DNA from: Chrysomallon squamiferum
Taxonomy: Eukaryota; Mollusca; Gastropoda; Neomphalida; Peltospiridae
DNA length: 64,000 nucleotides
Reading direction: 5' to 3'
Assembly: GCA_012295275.1 (NCBI GenBank)
Contig: CM022667.1
Span: 10,092,538-10,156,537 of the forward strand
Part shown: positions 10,923 through 24,089 of the stretch, piece by piece
How the letters are laid out: each line of letters starts with the position of its first letter
Position numbering within the stretch: the first letter of the stretch is position 1
Made by a program: the position numbers and the translations under genes
The notes under the pieces: model-generated
The model's database searches: none
The model's input: the letters and a program-made list of their open reading frames with translations, nothing else
What the model was told of the DNA's origin: nothing

Positions 10923-12841
10923 ATTTGTTTACCGATTAGCACATATTTGTTTCACATGTATATATAAATATATATATATATACAATAAATTGTATTCTTA
11001 TTATCCCGTATAATATGCTAGAACACTGTGATAATTGTACTAAACACACCCAGTATTCATGTGCATTATAAAACAATCATAAACAAATAACTCAGACACA
11101 GTACATAGAATAACAGTAATAAATCGTATTTCTGACATCTCTAAATAATCTATTTGCGTGTTTCTTACAATAACCCATGGTTTACAATAATCTATCACCT
11201 CAAGTAAGCAGTCTACTTTAAGAAAACATAATGTCGTAGCAAATATATCAACATAAAATTCAATGCTAAGTAGTTATGTCTAGAGAATATGACAATATCA
11301 TTGCCATGTTTATTATAATTTGAACTGCTTATTGTATTGGTAGATCGGGTTATAAATTGTCTCTTTCTGCTAATCGTCACGTCGACATTTTTTTTTTTTT
11401 TTTTTTTTTGTCTAATGTGCAGTGAGAGTTTCATTATGATTATTGTTTGTATTTTATTTTGCCCTACGACAGAATCAACAGAGATTAGATAAAATGTCAT
11501 TTTGGTGACGTGATATCTGTAATGTTAGTTCATTCCTCAAGGTAGTGTGACACTTGAGAAAGTAATCGAATTTTGATTACTTGCGGATTTGTGCGCGATT
11601 GAATTACTGCTAAAATGATACAACTCTAATTACAACAGTTTACGGTGTTGCAGTTTGGTGTTGGATAGTTATCATATATTTGAAGAATTTTATACAGGTC
11701 ACTTTGTTGGATTCATTAAAAAAGCGAAATGGTTTAGTTGGAAAAGTGAGATAAGTAACAGATATGGTTAAGGTTTGTAACAAAAACAAGTATAACAAAA
11801 CAGAAAAAACAACAACAGCAGCATTAAGTATAGCTGGGTACCTTACATGTTTTTCAGATATTTAAATACATATGATCATGCTTAATTGCACATATCGGTT
11901 CTATTCAAAGGAGCGACATTTCATAGGAGTGACATAACAAAGGAATGAATCCTAAGATATAAATTTCAAAGGAGTGACAACCATTCTATCAAGTGGTAGG
12001 TGGACAAAGCCAAAGAGAAGAGAGGCTTGCAACAGTTGTCAGAAGTCATGGAACCATTCCCTTCGTGGAATTGCGCACAATTTTCATTTCAGTAAAAAAA
12101 TCGTAATAATTTTTTTTATCTTTTTTATTTTTTTAAATTTTTTTATAAATAAAATTTTAATTATACTTTGTCACTCCTTTAATACATTATTTATGTCACT
12201 CCTTTAATACATTATTTATGTCACTCCTATTAAATGTCACTCCTCTGATACAGACCCACGTGCGGTTCTATTCAAAGGCGTGATATGTCATAGGAGTCAC
12301 ATGACAAAGGAGCAGAGCCTCAGATATAAATAATATAGATAGATTTTCCGTACATCAAATGTGTTGACATTTTTTAAGAAGGTTTCAGTGAGTCCAATTC
12401 GGTGGAATAAAAACAGTTTCATCTGCAGACATTCACAGTTGATGAAAAAAGGATTTTACTATTTAAACAAAAACATATTTCGGTATGTGTACTATTACTA
12501 AAGCACTAATTTACTAATGCCACGTTAAAGAAAATTTCAAATATTTATTTTTCTAAACAGGTGAAAATTAATTATTCTTGAGTAGATGTCCATCAAAGAC
12601 TCGTTTTATTTTCTTTAACACGTGAAATTGTCTTCATTCTATTCTGTAAATAATAAATAAAATATCCATATTTTATTACTGGTGTTTAAGTGCTAATTTA
12701 TGACCCTTATTTGAAATAAATCTGTGAATATGAATATGGGAATTAATCATCTAAATTTGTTTTGGTTTTATGTAATATAATTGTTTTAATTTAATATAAT
12801 TGTATACTCTTTTGTAGTTATATTTTTTAGTCATATAACAA
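10923..12841. other. Upstream region of SAMHD1 copy B
   Basis: No exon is recognised. The stretch contains AT-rich spacer, a poly-T tract at about 11389-11409, the fold-back GGAGTGACA element (11898-12330) and about 500 bp of AT-rich DNA directly before the ATG of copy B. Promoter and any 5' untranslated exon of copy B should lie here, but no core promoter element can be fixed. Confidence 0.5.
11898..12330. repeat. Fold-back cluster of GGAGTGACA / TGTCACTCC motifs
   Basis: The left part carries direct repeats of the motif AGGAGTGACA (at about 11908, 11925 and 11970). The right part carries four TGTCACTCCT motifs in inverse orientation (12168-12245). Outside them, a 68-bp segment at 11897-11964 ('GGTTCTATTCAAAGGAGCGA' onward) is repeated in degenerate form at 12263-12331. 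The whole therefore looks like a small non-autonomous element or satellite. It lies about 0.5-0.9 kb before the copy B start codon. Confidence 0.65.
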
Positions 12842-13830
12842 ATGGCTGAGAAACGTGGCTTTTCAAATTGTCAAGAGGAATACACACCACCATCTAAACA
12901 GATGAAAGAGGATGATGATGACGACTGTTTGTTTTCTCAGACATCATCCGAAGGTGAGGCAGATGACTCTTTGAAAACTGATCACTGCAGAAATTGGACA
13001 AGAGAAGATTTATACAAAGCTCTTGTTGACAAGGGTCTTGTAGAAATAATCAGAAAATTCAAAGGTACAACATGTTTTTGTTTTTGTTTTCTTTTGTTTT
13101 CTTTTCTGTTTTTAATATATTTTTAAAAATTAAAAAAACCAAAATATTTTGTGACAGTTAAGTTCAGAACATTTTGAAGAGAATTAAAGTAAGTATTTCT
13201 TGACAAGTAGAAAAGGGAATATAAGAAATGGAAAGATGCTAATATATGGTTAATAACGCCCGTCGTATAAATATTTGTTTATTTAAAATACCCACATAAT
13301 ATTATCGTAAAGGTGTGAATAATGTTTGACAAAAATAAACTGATTTTAATATTAATGCTTATTAGGCAAAATTCTGAGAAAGAAAATCCACAACATTCAT
13401 TATGATAAACAAAACATTACGCACCATATACTCTTCAGAAGAGCAACACATTTTTCAAAATCGTTTTCACACCAGCAAAACAGAACATACCATGGACTTT
13501 ACAAAACCATCAAAACGGATCAGATAACAATGTATATTGTGTACAAAAGTAAAACATGTGTCTTTAATGTAGATTATTTATTTATCCTTCTAAACACGTT
13601 TATTAAGCCATTTCCTAATGCAGCCAGTTCTTCATTTATAAAAGCTACAGTCTATGGCATGATGCTGGTCAATATTTTCTCTATCGTCTTTAATCATAGT
13701 TAGTAAGGCACCACGTAGTGCTTCAGTTTGTCATTAAATTAAATAGTTCTTTCTTCCTTTGTTTTTCAGGTGCTCAGACTGATGACTGTGGATTGCATGA
13801 TGGTAGATTGAGAGAGATGGAGTTTAAGTA

Positions 13831-13895
<65 letters not shown>

Positions 13896-16800
13896 CGTCT
13901 CTTTCTGTCTCTCACTGCGTGTCTCTCTCTGTCTATTTCTTTTTTTCTTTCTCTCTGTCTCAGACACATACACGCAAACACACACTCTATTATTGTTCTA
14001 ATTTATTTCAGAATGGATCAGATTCCACAGATAAACCAGTTTCTGCAGGAGGACCACGTTTCAAAAGTGATTGCTAAAAATCTTGGAAATGACAAGGTGT
14101 GTTATTACAGTATTATTTAACACACTATAACATATCAATATTAACTCTTTGGGTTTTGCAAAATCAGATCCAGGTGATATGTTATAGGCAATGTTCAGCA
14201 TTTAGGAAGATATTTAAAATAATCAACGACAGTATAAAATATATTCAGACTCTTTGTTTGTATCACCACTGGCTCTTCTGTAGAGAGTTGCCTTTAATCT
14301 AAGTAAAGATTATTTGGTTATTTTACATTCATTAAACTGGTAAATAGTTCATCTTAAATGGTTTTCAAGCTGGGGGACAGTAAGATAAAAATGTACGAAA
14401 ACATACTAAGGGATTGGTTTGCAGGTGAATTAAATTTTTGTGATAAAAACTGAAGAATGTGAATGAGAGTGAAATGGTTTAATGCTGGGTTAGGACTCAG
14501 TTTACCTATAAAAGATAACTTGGTGTGTGTTTGTCCCTCTTAGCTGTTTTTTTCCTGTCCGTGAATTGATAAAAGTTATGAGATTTAATCCATACCAGAA
14601 AGCTGCTCAAAAACTACTTCAGTAATTTCCATAAATTGGATCTGTTCCAGAACCATGGAAATTTACTCACTATAATACTTTCTAATCAACAAATATTGCT
14701 TATTTATATAGGTATCATAATAAAAACTATATAGGCAGTACGTATATAAGGAGTGCAGACTTAGTAAATGGAATTCTGCGACGGACACGCCCGCTGACCT
14801 ATCAGAAAGCGTGCCCGTCGCAGACGTTCTTCACAACAGCTTGCTCTGATTAGCACGTTAATTTTTTTCCTATTCCTATTCCTAGTAAATGGAAAAGGGT
14901 GAGAAAAGGAGGAGTGATGTTACTGTTTGAAAGGGGAGAGTCCATTCATTCAACTGTTTCTGTTTTTATTTAAATTTTAAATTTATTTTAATTTTTAATT
15001 TTTTTTTTTTTTTTTTTATTAATTACAGGTTTTTAATGACCCAATCCATGGCCACATTGAAGTACACCCACTGTGCGTGAAGATAATAGATACACCACAG
15101 TTCCAGAGACTTCGCTTTTTGAAACAGCTTGGTATGTGCTACTTTGTCTATCCTGGGGCCTCGCATAACAGATTCGAACACAGCATTGGGCAAGTGATAA
15201 CTGTCTTTCTCTTAATAACTCTTATATGTATGTAAACACACACACATACACCACACACACACACATACACACAAACACACACACACACACACACAGAGGG
15301 TTCGAGCTTACAGAATTACAAGAACTGTTTGTCACTAATCACAAAAGTAAAACAATGCATTTTTGTGGTTATTCATACACTTGGTTTTACGATCCTTCAG
15401 ATAACCAGCTATCTGTGCATTACTCGGCCGTATATGCAAATTCAGTATCAGATAAATAAAAGGCACTGCAGTGACATTTGTATTTATTATCATTAAAAAA
15501 ACAGAGAAACAAAGAAAACATACTGACTATCATTATGCTGGCTTCTTTGCGTTTAAATTGTTGTATTCTTATTATCATTGTTGTGAAAATTTTGAAGAAT
15601 GTTTCTAAAAAAAATAGTTTATTTATTTATTTATTTGTTTATTTATTTTAAATTCCATGCAGAGTCTGCCATCTTGCTGGTCAGTTGGTGCAGTGTTTAC
15701 ATGCTCGACAGCCGGAATTGAACATAACCAGTCAGGATATCCTCTGTGTGGAAATAGCTGGACTCTGCCATGACCTGGGTAAAACAACCTTTGACTTTCA
15801 ATTACCAACCAATAAATGTAGTTTATGAACAACCTTTGTATCTCAGTTACTAATCAAATATATATTATCAAAAAAACTGGGTTAAGCAACCTTTGAATTT
15901 CAGTTACCAACCAGCAAATATAATTTATGAACGATCTTTGAATCTCAATTACCAATCACTAGATTATAAATATATTTTGTCAAACAACTGGATTAAACAA
16001 CCTTTGAATTTCAGTTACCTACAGATTGTAAATATATCTTATAAACAACCTTTGAATCTTAGTTACCAAAGTAAATAGTAAATATATTTTGTAGAAAAAC
16101 TATATTGTTGTGTTTTACAACCAACTGAAGAAAAGGAAGAAAAAAAAGAAAAAAAAAAAAAGAACATTTAATATTTCAGTTATTACTGGGTAAAAAAAAA
16201 ATTAAATAATAATTAAAAATTTCAGGTCATGGTCCATTTTCACACCTTTTTGATAATGAATTTATACCACGAACGAGACCTGACAGAATGTGGAAGGTTG
16301 GTAATAATTGCAAATAAATGTTGTTTAAATATATTTTTTAATTAGTCATTTTGCTTTGTTCTGCTTTGTGGTATTTATTAAATCTGTTCAATTTATTATA
16401 ATTTTTTTGCTTACGTATATATTCATCTAATATTCCAATAAAGGTTAGCAGAAGTGATGCATAAAGTAATCTTTTTAATTTCAGTTTAAACTTGCTTTTT
16501 GAAATTTACATTTATTTGCTTGTTATAGTTTGTTGTGATTTAACGTTGCTATTTTGATAATGATGTTAACAATAAATTAGTACAGATATTGACTGATGAT
16601 CCAGAGCCAAAATTTTGTTTTCAAATAATTTATTTTTTATTTTATTTTATTTATTTATTTATTGCTTGTGATAATTTATATTTTTATTTTTATATGCTTA
16701 TGAACTTTATAATTTTGATATCGATATTAACAACGAATTACTAACAACAAATATTGGAAAATGTATTAGCATAATCTTTGATTCATACAAGTTTTTGACA

Positions 16801-17876
16801 CCCACAAGACAATATAGAGATCCTCCTGATCTATGTAGATGGATGGGGATTTACAACATGTCTGCCTGTACTTCCCAGTCTCAGCCTCACTGAATTCATC
16901 TCATCTCTTGTTCCTAAAACCCATTTCTGTCACTCATATTTACATATGTTTTATTTGCTATGTCCTATTAATCATTTATTTATTTATTTGCAAAAGAAAG
17001 AGCAATTTCGTATTGAGTATGAATTTACTTTCTACCTTAGCATGAAGATGGTTCTGTACTTGTGTTTGAACACCTTGTAAAGGAAAACAATCTGCAAGAG
17101 GAATTTAGAAAGTATGGATTAACAGACTGTGACATGGACTTCATCAAAGAGCTGATAAAAGGACCATTAAGTGATTCTTGCATATCTGAAGTAGGTTATA
17201 TCAGTAATTACGAACTTGATAAACGTTGTCACACTGTGTAATTCTGGTTCAAAGTTTTATCAAGGTCCTTGATGTGTTAAAATGATTTTGAAAGATCTGT
17301 TCTTCTTAACAGGTGAAAAAAACTGTCAAAATTATGTTTTCATTGAAATTCATTTTACAGCAAATATATTTTGTGTAAAAAGCTCTTTTAGTGTATATTT
17401 TATTTAAATATGCTATATATATATTGGGCGTACCCATATTTTATCTAAAAATATTTTTATATGTATATCTATATATAATTTAGATACTTTTATTTAAATA
17501 CTAACAATTTAGATATGTTTTATTTAAATTTTACCTATAAATATATATATATATCCCTATGGTATTTTTTTTGTCTTTTGTTTTTGGTTTTTTATCAGTG
17601 CTTTATATACACTTAAAATGTTCATGTAAATATATATTATATTCAGACATAGTGTATTTAAGTTAATATGCAACTTCAGACATGTAATAACATTTAAAAT
17701 AAACACTTCATATGATAAGCCATATGGTATTTATTTATTTATTCTGAATATATCTTAATTATTGTAGAACTGGCCATACAAAGGTAGAAAAAAAGAGAAA
17801 AGTTATCTGTATGAAGTAAGTAACATTATTTAAATAGACACACAAAAAACTGAACCATGCGCACTGACACAATCAT

Positions 17877-17944
<68 letters not shown>

Positions 17945-20909
17945 GGACACACACACATATATACACTCTTAAACAGTCATACACCTACACGAACTCATAC
18001 GTTTACACATAAATAGATAGTCGTACACAGACAGACACACATACAAACATACAAACATATCCATCTTGTGAGGTAGTTAATTTATTTGTCAGATAGTGGC
18101 AAACAAAAGGAATGGGATTGATGTTGACAAGTGGGATTACTTTGCACGCGACTGTTACATGCTTGGGATTAAACACAATTTTGACCACACGCGTTTTATG
18201 AAGTTTGCCAGAGTTGTCGAAGTTGAAGATCAGTTTCAGATTTGCGTAAGGGACAAGGTAAGATTTCAAGGAAAGTATGTAAAATATTTGCTACAACCAT
18301 AGTAGGCCAGCAACCTTTTTCTTCTATTACCTACACTCAAAAACTGTAAAGATGGAATGCCCACCAAGCTGACAATAATTTTCGAATCAAAGGATTAAAC
18401 AAATAATATTTATTAAAATTTAACTGATTATTCATTAAACTTTTAACTACACAAATTTAGAACAAAGATACAAGTGAAACAAAACTTCCTTCTTTTTTGT
18501 GGATATCCAAATGTTGATTATGACATACGTTAACATACTAGAAAAAATAAGCTGATGTGTTAAGGTTTTAAGTCAGACATTCACCATTCACCAAAAGGGT
18601 GTCCAATGGCTGACATTAGCGACCAGTTGCTGACCAGCGTCGTTCACACTCAATCAGAAATATTTTAAAAGTATAAACTCCATTCTTAAAACATTACCTT
18701 TGAAAACCAGAAATCTGTAGTCTGGTACATTTTAAATCCATTGCCTTTTTGTTTGTCTTCTCCCACCAGGACGACATTGTCAAATGTGCTGAGGCACCAA
18801 GAACGTTATCACTGCGCATGTTATTTTGGTGTCATAGACCCTTTTATTCAGTATATTCTGATGTACATAATCTCATTCATATCTTTTGATAACATGGCAA
18901 CGTGTTTATCAAATAGTGTGGTTTCCTTATTGGTATTAAAGGTCAATTTCTGTAGTTCGGCATTTACAAAATTAAAGATGTACTGTGAAATTGCAGGAAG
19001 TGGGAAATCTTTACGACATGTTCTATTTGAGAAGTGTACTTCACAGACAGGCCTACCAGCACAAAGTCACAAAGTCTCTGGAAGTAATGTAAGTGAAAAA
19101 TAAAATAATAATAATAACAACAATAAAAATAAAAATAAATAAATAAACGGTTTAAGTATACCTGTAGCAGTAGAAAAGAAAAAGGTCTAATAAAAAAATA
19201 TTATTATTATTTTAAAATAATATACTGAAATCAAGTATGAACTGGTATTTACATATTTATTTAATTTTAGGATGGCGGAGGCACTTGTGTTGGCAAATGA
19301 TTTTCTTTTCTTTTCAGGTAAAGATGGGTAAGTTTCGTTTCATTCTTTAATTTTAATTACTCATATAAAAATACATGTTAAACATCTGTACAGATGTGTG
19401 TGTGTGGGTTTGAAATAAAATACTCATAGATCCTTGTTTTAACGAACAATAAAATATTTGAAACACTTATACATCTTTGCTTTAATAAACTTAAAAATGA
19501 ACAATTCTAAACACTCACAGATCCTTGTTTTACTAAACTTATTAGTAAAACATTTGAAGCATTCATTAGTCCTTGTTCTCACACGCCTTACATCATGACG
19601 AAATCCATTCTCCATTTCATCACTGTTAACATTCATTCAACAGAGCAGCATATTCCTTGTACTTTAGGCTAAATTTGTTTCTTTCTAACAATTCTGCACG
19701 TACCACTGTTAAATAACAACTTGGTTTTTTTCAGTGAAAAAAAGAAGATGTCAGAATGTATTGATGATGTGGAAGCTTATACCAAGCTTACAGATGATAT
19801 TTTCCAGCAAATCCTTTTGTCCTCGGACCCCAAACTGAAGGAATCGCAGACGATTCTGAGAAATATTCAGACTCGTAAATTATACAAGTGTGTAGGCCAG
19901 AGCGGATCATGTCTGGATTTTTCAGCGAAAGATGTAAGTTTTAACATTCGATAGCTTTATCTTGAGATCTATCATTAAAGCATATCTGTGGAAGCAGGAA
20001 TCAATGGTCTTTAAAAATTATTTTACATACCAAGTGATTATTTTAGACAAACCTATGATTGCTGATAATTAAGTAAAATTAATACTATTACAAAGATTTG
20101 AATACTGCCATTTATCTCTTTACAATTGAACTTTACAAGTCACTGTATATGTGTCTAAGTGACTGTTATCTAATTTATTAAAAAAGCATTATATATATAT
20201 ATATATATATTCTGACTATTAGAATCAGGCTGATACACCTGTATTTGTAAACTCAGTTCTTTTGCTGTTTACTGGTTGTTATTCATTAAGCTTTAACAGT
20301 TATAAAAAGATAATCAAAACACTGAAGTGTGCAGAATATAACACTCCACACATACACCTTGATATTTGCATGAGATTCTAAAAAGTATAAACATCATGAT
20401 ACTTTCTGTTTATTTCCAAATGTGTTTTATCGGTATCTCAGTTGAGAAAAAGGAACAAGACACTAAGCCAGAAAGACCGAGTAAATATGGAGGCCGCATT
20501 TTACTTTACTCTATTGTGAGTTCATGAAAATAAATTCATAATGACTTACTTTTCCTAGTTTACTCAATTCAGTTAACTCGAATTTGACTGCACTGAATGA
20601 GTTTGTGCTTGCTGTATAATTATATGTTGTTATTAGATATCATTGTAGAAGACTTTACTTATTTATTTAGTTTTTTAAACAATTTTATTTTGCAGAGAGA
20701 TCTTCGACAGGAGATTTTTGACGCCATGTTGCAAGAAGACAGTAATGCAGAATCACCATTAAAACTGGAAGATCTTGTTGTTAATGTAATGACTTCTTTT
20801 CTGTTCCCTGATTTTTCTAATACTCCGAAACACAAGCTTTCAGTTATGAATAAATCTGCAAATGTAATCACTTTTAATTGGTGATCACAAAGAGAAAGAT
20901 AAGAAAAAT

Positions 20910-20945
<36 letters not shown>

Positions 20946-21393
20946 AGAGAGAGATGGATGTATAGAGAATGTTGTGTTTGAGAGGTCGAAGGTGGTGTAG
21001 AGAAAAACAGTTTTGTATGAATGTGTTTTTGCGAGAGAGAATAAGAAGCAAGCTTGTGTGGACAATTAGTTATATATTTCACTGTTATAAAATCTCTTTC
21101 TTTTTTGTATGTTTAATTTTAATTTATTTCTCTCTTTCTGATAGTTTGTTTATGTCGACTATGGGATGAAAGACAAAAATCCCATAGACTATGTGAGATT
21201 CTATGACAAAAATAACATCAATCAAGCTGTCCAGCTGAGAAAAAACCAGGTTTGTTTAATGATTAGCACATGTTTGTTTCACAGAAAATTAATTTTTAAA
21301 TTCTGAGATATTTCCATTTGAAATGTTTTACATTAAAGTTGGACCACCTTATTTGTGGGTTTGGCATTCAGTGGTTTAGACCAAACTAATTAG

Positions 21394-21425
<32 letters not shown>

Positions 21426-23197
21426 TGTTTTTTCCTGTTGAGTAAACTATATTCTTATGCCATACAGTACGCTAGAATAATGTGAAATTTACTTGGGTTT
21501 TCGCAATCTTTATTAGTACCAACAGTTCAAGTTTCAAGTTAGGAACTTGTATAGAGTAAAATTACATCATTTTATATAAGCGTTGCTGGAGATTGCTTTA
21601 CCCTTGGATAAAGTGGGCCAGTTACTTTACTTTGGACTGCAGAGTACATCTGAGATAGCATATACTTACAAATCGAGATATTATCTTTTTAAAGGAGTTC
21701 TATAGATATGAATTTTGTCTTGCAGTCCATGCGACTGTCTATAATTTTTTATTTGAATGCTTAGAATTCATCTCTACATTTTAAAATGCTTTTTGTTTTG
21801 CTTGTTTTGTTTTTTCAAATTATTTTCAGTAATCTGCTTCAGTTTTGAAACAGGCTAACTAACACGAAATATATCATATTATGCTACTATTCATTTACAG
21901 CACTTTTGGTATTTTATTTTATTTTGTATTATTTATTTATTTATTCTATTATTATTTTTAATTGTTTTAATATGGATATACTGGATCATTTTGATTTTAA
22001 ATAGTTACGTAGATAAATCATTTCTTTTTTCTTTCTTTTGTTTGTTGTATTACAAAACAAAGTTCATCATCTTGGTATTTTAAATCCTGTAGAAAAATTA
22101 AAAAAAAAATCTACAGACAAAAAGAAAAAAAAAAGGAAAAACTTTAAAGATTTTAAAAAAAGGAATGAAGGAAATCCGAAATTCTTTGGAACGTATGTGT
22201 TTAAGGATTCATAAATGGAATTAATATTTAGAATTAGATCCTATTCTTGGGCTATATGCTTATATTCTAAAATAAAATAAAAATTTTAAAAAATTTAAAA
22301 TCCTGATGTTTGAATCAGAAATGCGTAATTACAATTCAAAGTGTACAATTCATTAAAATAAATACAAGACATCTTTCTTTATGTTATCTGCTTCCTATTT
22401 ATTTATTTTTTCATTCATTCTGGATTTCGATCTCCGCTTCTTTTTCCCGTGCCTTTTGAACAGTTGGTCTTTGTTTTCAAACAAAATCTTCATTCATTCA
22501 CTATTTTAATTTAGATTTCACAACTGTTGCCAGACAAATTCGCAGATAAAAGCATCTTGGTTTACTGTAAGGATCCCAATCCAGAGAAACTGGGAATCGC
22601 CTCTCGATGCTTTACTCGCTGGTGTGAAATAAACAAAATGGCAGCACCCAAGGTAAGAGAAGAGAAAATAAAACTAGAAATAATATTTTTTTATTTTTTA
22701 TCAAGATTTATTAAATCTTATAATAAACAGTAAATTCTATGTGCAGCATACAGACAAAAAAAAAAAGTAAACCTACTCTTAGTATAATCTTTGTAAAATC
22801 TACCCAAAGGGCTGGCTAAGATGTAGATCTATATATCTGTTTCTCTCTAGAAGGTGTGTGTGTGTGTGTGTGTAAGTAAGTATGTATGTTTGTGAGTATG
22901 AATGTGTGTGTATGTATTAATATGTATTTGTATACAGATTTAATTTCATGTTTATGTATGTGTGTATATATATGAATGTGTACGTTTGTGTGTGTGTGTG
23001 TGTGTTTGCGCGTGAGTGTGTTCGCACGCATGTTTTTGAATATAATAATTTCACTTGTTAAAGCTTATATGAAAACTTCCATGGACTATATGTAATTACT
23101 GGGTGAATCAAAACGCACTCACTCACTCACTGTTTTATTATTCTTTTTATATATCTATGTACACACACACACACTCACACACACACAAACACACATA

Positions 23198-23246
<49 letters not shown>

Positions 23247-23264
23247 TGATTATTTATTTATTTA

Positions 23265-23304
<40 letters not shown>

Positions 23305-23455
23305 GTATTAGTATTATTAGTATTATTGTTTTTTGAAGCAATCAGGTTGGGAACTGACACCTCTGAAAAAGAAAAAAGTTGATTCACACAATGTCCATGA
23401 CCTAAACACAGAGACATCGGAGACCAGAAGAAATGCCCGCTCCAGACTGTTCTAG
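12842..23455 (+). CDS. SAMHD1: SAMHD1 dNTP triphosphohydrolase, copy B (complete, 16 exons)
   Basis: Exons: 12842-13064, 13770-13827, 14012-14096, 15029-15189, 15663-15778, 16226-16296, 17041-17190, 17768-17815, 18093-18257, 18997-19088, 19271-19327, 19735-19933, 20696-20785, 21145-21249, 22515-22652 and 23339-23455. Together they give 1875 nt, 624 residues (human SAMHD1 is 626), with consistent phases. Residues 1-122 are an acidic leader plus a weakly SAM-like region ([15 protein letters not shown]). The HD core begins at VFNDPIHG (residue 123). Visible active-site residues are R170 and H173 (SHNRFEH), H212-D213 (LCHDLG), H216 and H221, H239, D316-K317, Y320, D324 and Y379-Q380. Allosteric positions D143, Q148, R151 and N125 match human. 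T593-P-L-K aligns with the human CDK site T592. The chosen ATG is the first in frame, in an acaaATGG context. The intron after exon 4 is GC-AG. Human function is well established; activity here is inferred from residue conservation. Confidence 0.95.
13834..13892 (+). repeat. (CT)n microsatellite beside the exon 2 donor of copy B
   Basis: About 29 CT units begin seven bases after the exon 2 splice donor (AA/GTAATTT). Degenerate CTCT/CTGT sequence continues to about 13965. Confidence 0.9.
14776..14823. other. GC-rich hairpin in intron 3 of copy B
   Basis: Arms CTGCGACGGACACGC (14776-14790) and GCGTGCCCGTCGCAG (14809-14823) pair at 14 of 15 positions around an 18-nt loop. This is exceptional in an intron that is otherwise very AT-rich. 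It could be the terminal part of a mobile element or a structured RNA segment; no known RNA family is recognised. Confidence 0.6.
15237..15298 (+). repeat. (CA)n microsatellite in intron 4 of copy B
   Basis: Interrupted CA/TACACA tract about 50 bp after the GC donor of intron 4. Confidence 0.85.
15774..16085 (+). repeat. Minisatellite seeded from the exon 5 donor of copy B
   Basis: Units of roughly 55-70 bp repeat about five times with the core CAACCTTTGAATTTCAGTTACCAA. The first unit overlaps the true exon end (CCTGG/GTAAAACAACC). Later units carry AACTGGGTTAAGCAACC and AACTGGATTAAACAACC, which look like decayed copies of that donor. Open frames across it are by-products. Confidence 0.7.
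17878..17942 (+). repeat. (TC)n(AC)n compound microsatellite in intron 8 of copy B
   Basis: A TC run followed directly by an AC run, then degenerate ACAC/ATAC sequence to about 18050. Confidence 0.9.
20912..20953 (+). repeat. (CA)n(GA)n microsatellite in intron 13 of copy B
   Basis: CA run then GAGAGA. The same place in copy A (4850-4885) has a short CA run and a longer GA run, so this compound repeat predates the A/B duplication and has since changed length. Confidence 0.85.
22853..23005 (+). repeat. (GT)n-rich tract in intron 15 of copy B
   Basis: Alternating GT runs at 22855-22873 and 22988-23005 with GTATGTAT sequence between them. The matching intron of copy A has a degenerate form (6170-6240). 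Confidence 0.8.
23264..23329 (+). repeat. (ATT)n microsatellite just before the last exon of copy B
   Basis: ATT triplets run to within about 10 bp of the exon 16 acceptor (TTTTGAAG/CAATCA). The acceptor tract consists of this microsatellite. Copy A has GTGTGTAG/CAATCA at the same place. Confidence 0.85.
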
Positions 23456-23625
23456 TCTTGAGATAAAGAAAGTTTACTAGAATAGACCAGCTGAAATCGA
23501 CCTTTCGGATTTTATACCAAGGACAATCATTAATACTGGCAGCTAGGTATACAAACACAAAAAATGTTACAATGTTTAGCTTTACTTTTTTTTTTTTTTT
23601 TTCCTAATGACATATCATTCCATGT

Positions 23626-23631
23626 AATAAA
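23626..23631 (+). promoter_or_regulatory. Candidate poly(A) signal of SAMHD1 copy B
   Basis: AATAAA lies 171 bp after the stop codon, in the context ATGTAATAAAGTTTGGTTGT. It is the first canonical hexamer noted downstream of the coding end. Confidence 0.45.
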
Positions 23632-23858
23632 GTTTGGTTGTAAAAATTAACAACTGGCAAGACTGACATTTTTTCATGGCGTTATTTTGATGATTAAATT
23701 TTAAAGTTCACTTTTTTTTTTTTTTGGAATAATATACTAAATAACTTAGTCTGCTAGGGAAAGTTTTTGCATTTTGCTACTTTGTAAAAAATTATGATGA
23801 AGGGCGTTGCATTACAGAATCAGAATTTAAAATTTTTAAATTGAAATTCAGAATTGAT

Positions 23859-23907
<49 letters not shown>

Positions 23908-24089
23908 GTTTTTATACTATAAATTTTAGCGATTTAAATCTTTTGTGTCAATGATCAATTAAAATTTTCTTTTTTTGTTTTTTTAATTGTTTTTGTTATA
24001 TATTTTTTACTTGTTTTATTTGTTATTTATTTATTTATTTATCTATTTATATACGTTTTAATATATATATATATAAATTTTGTGTATTT

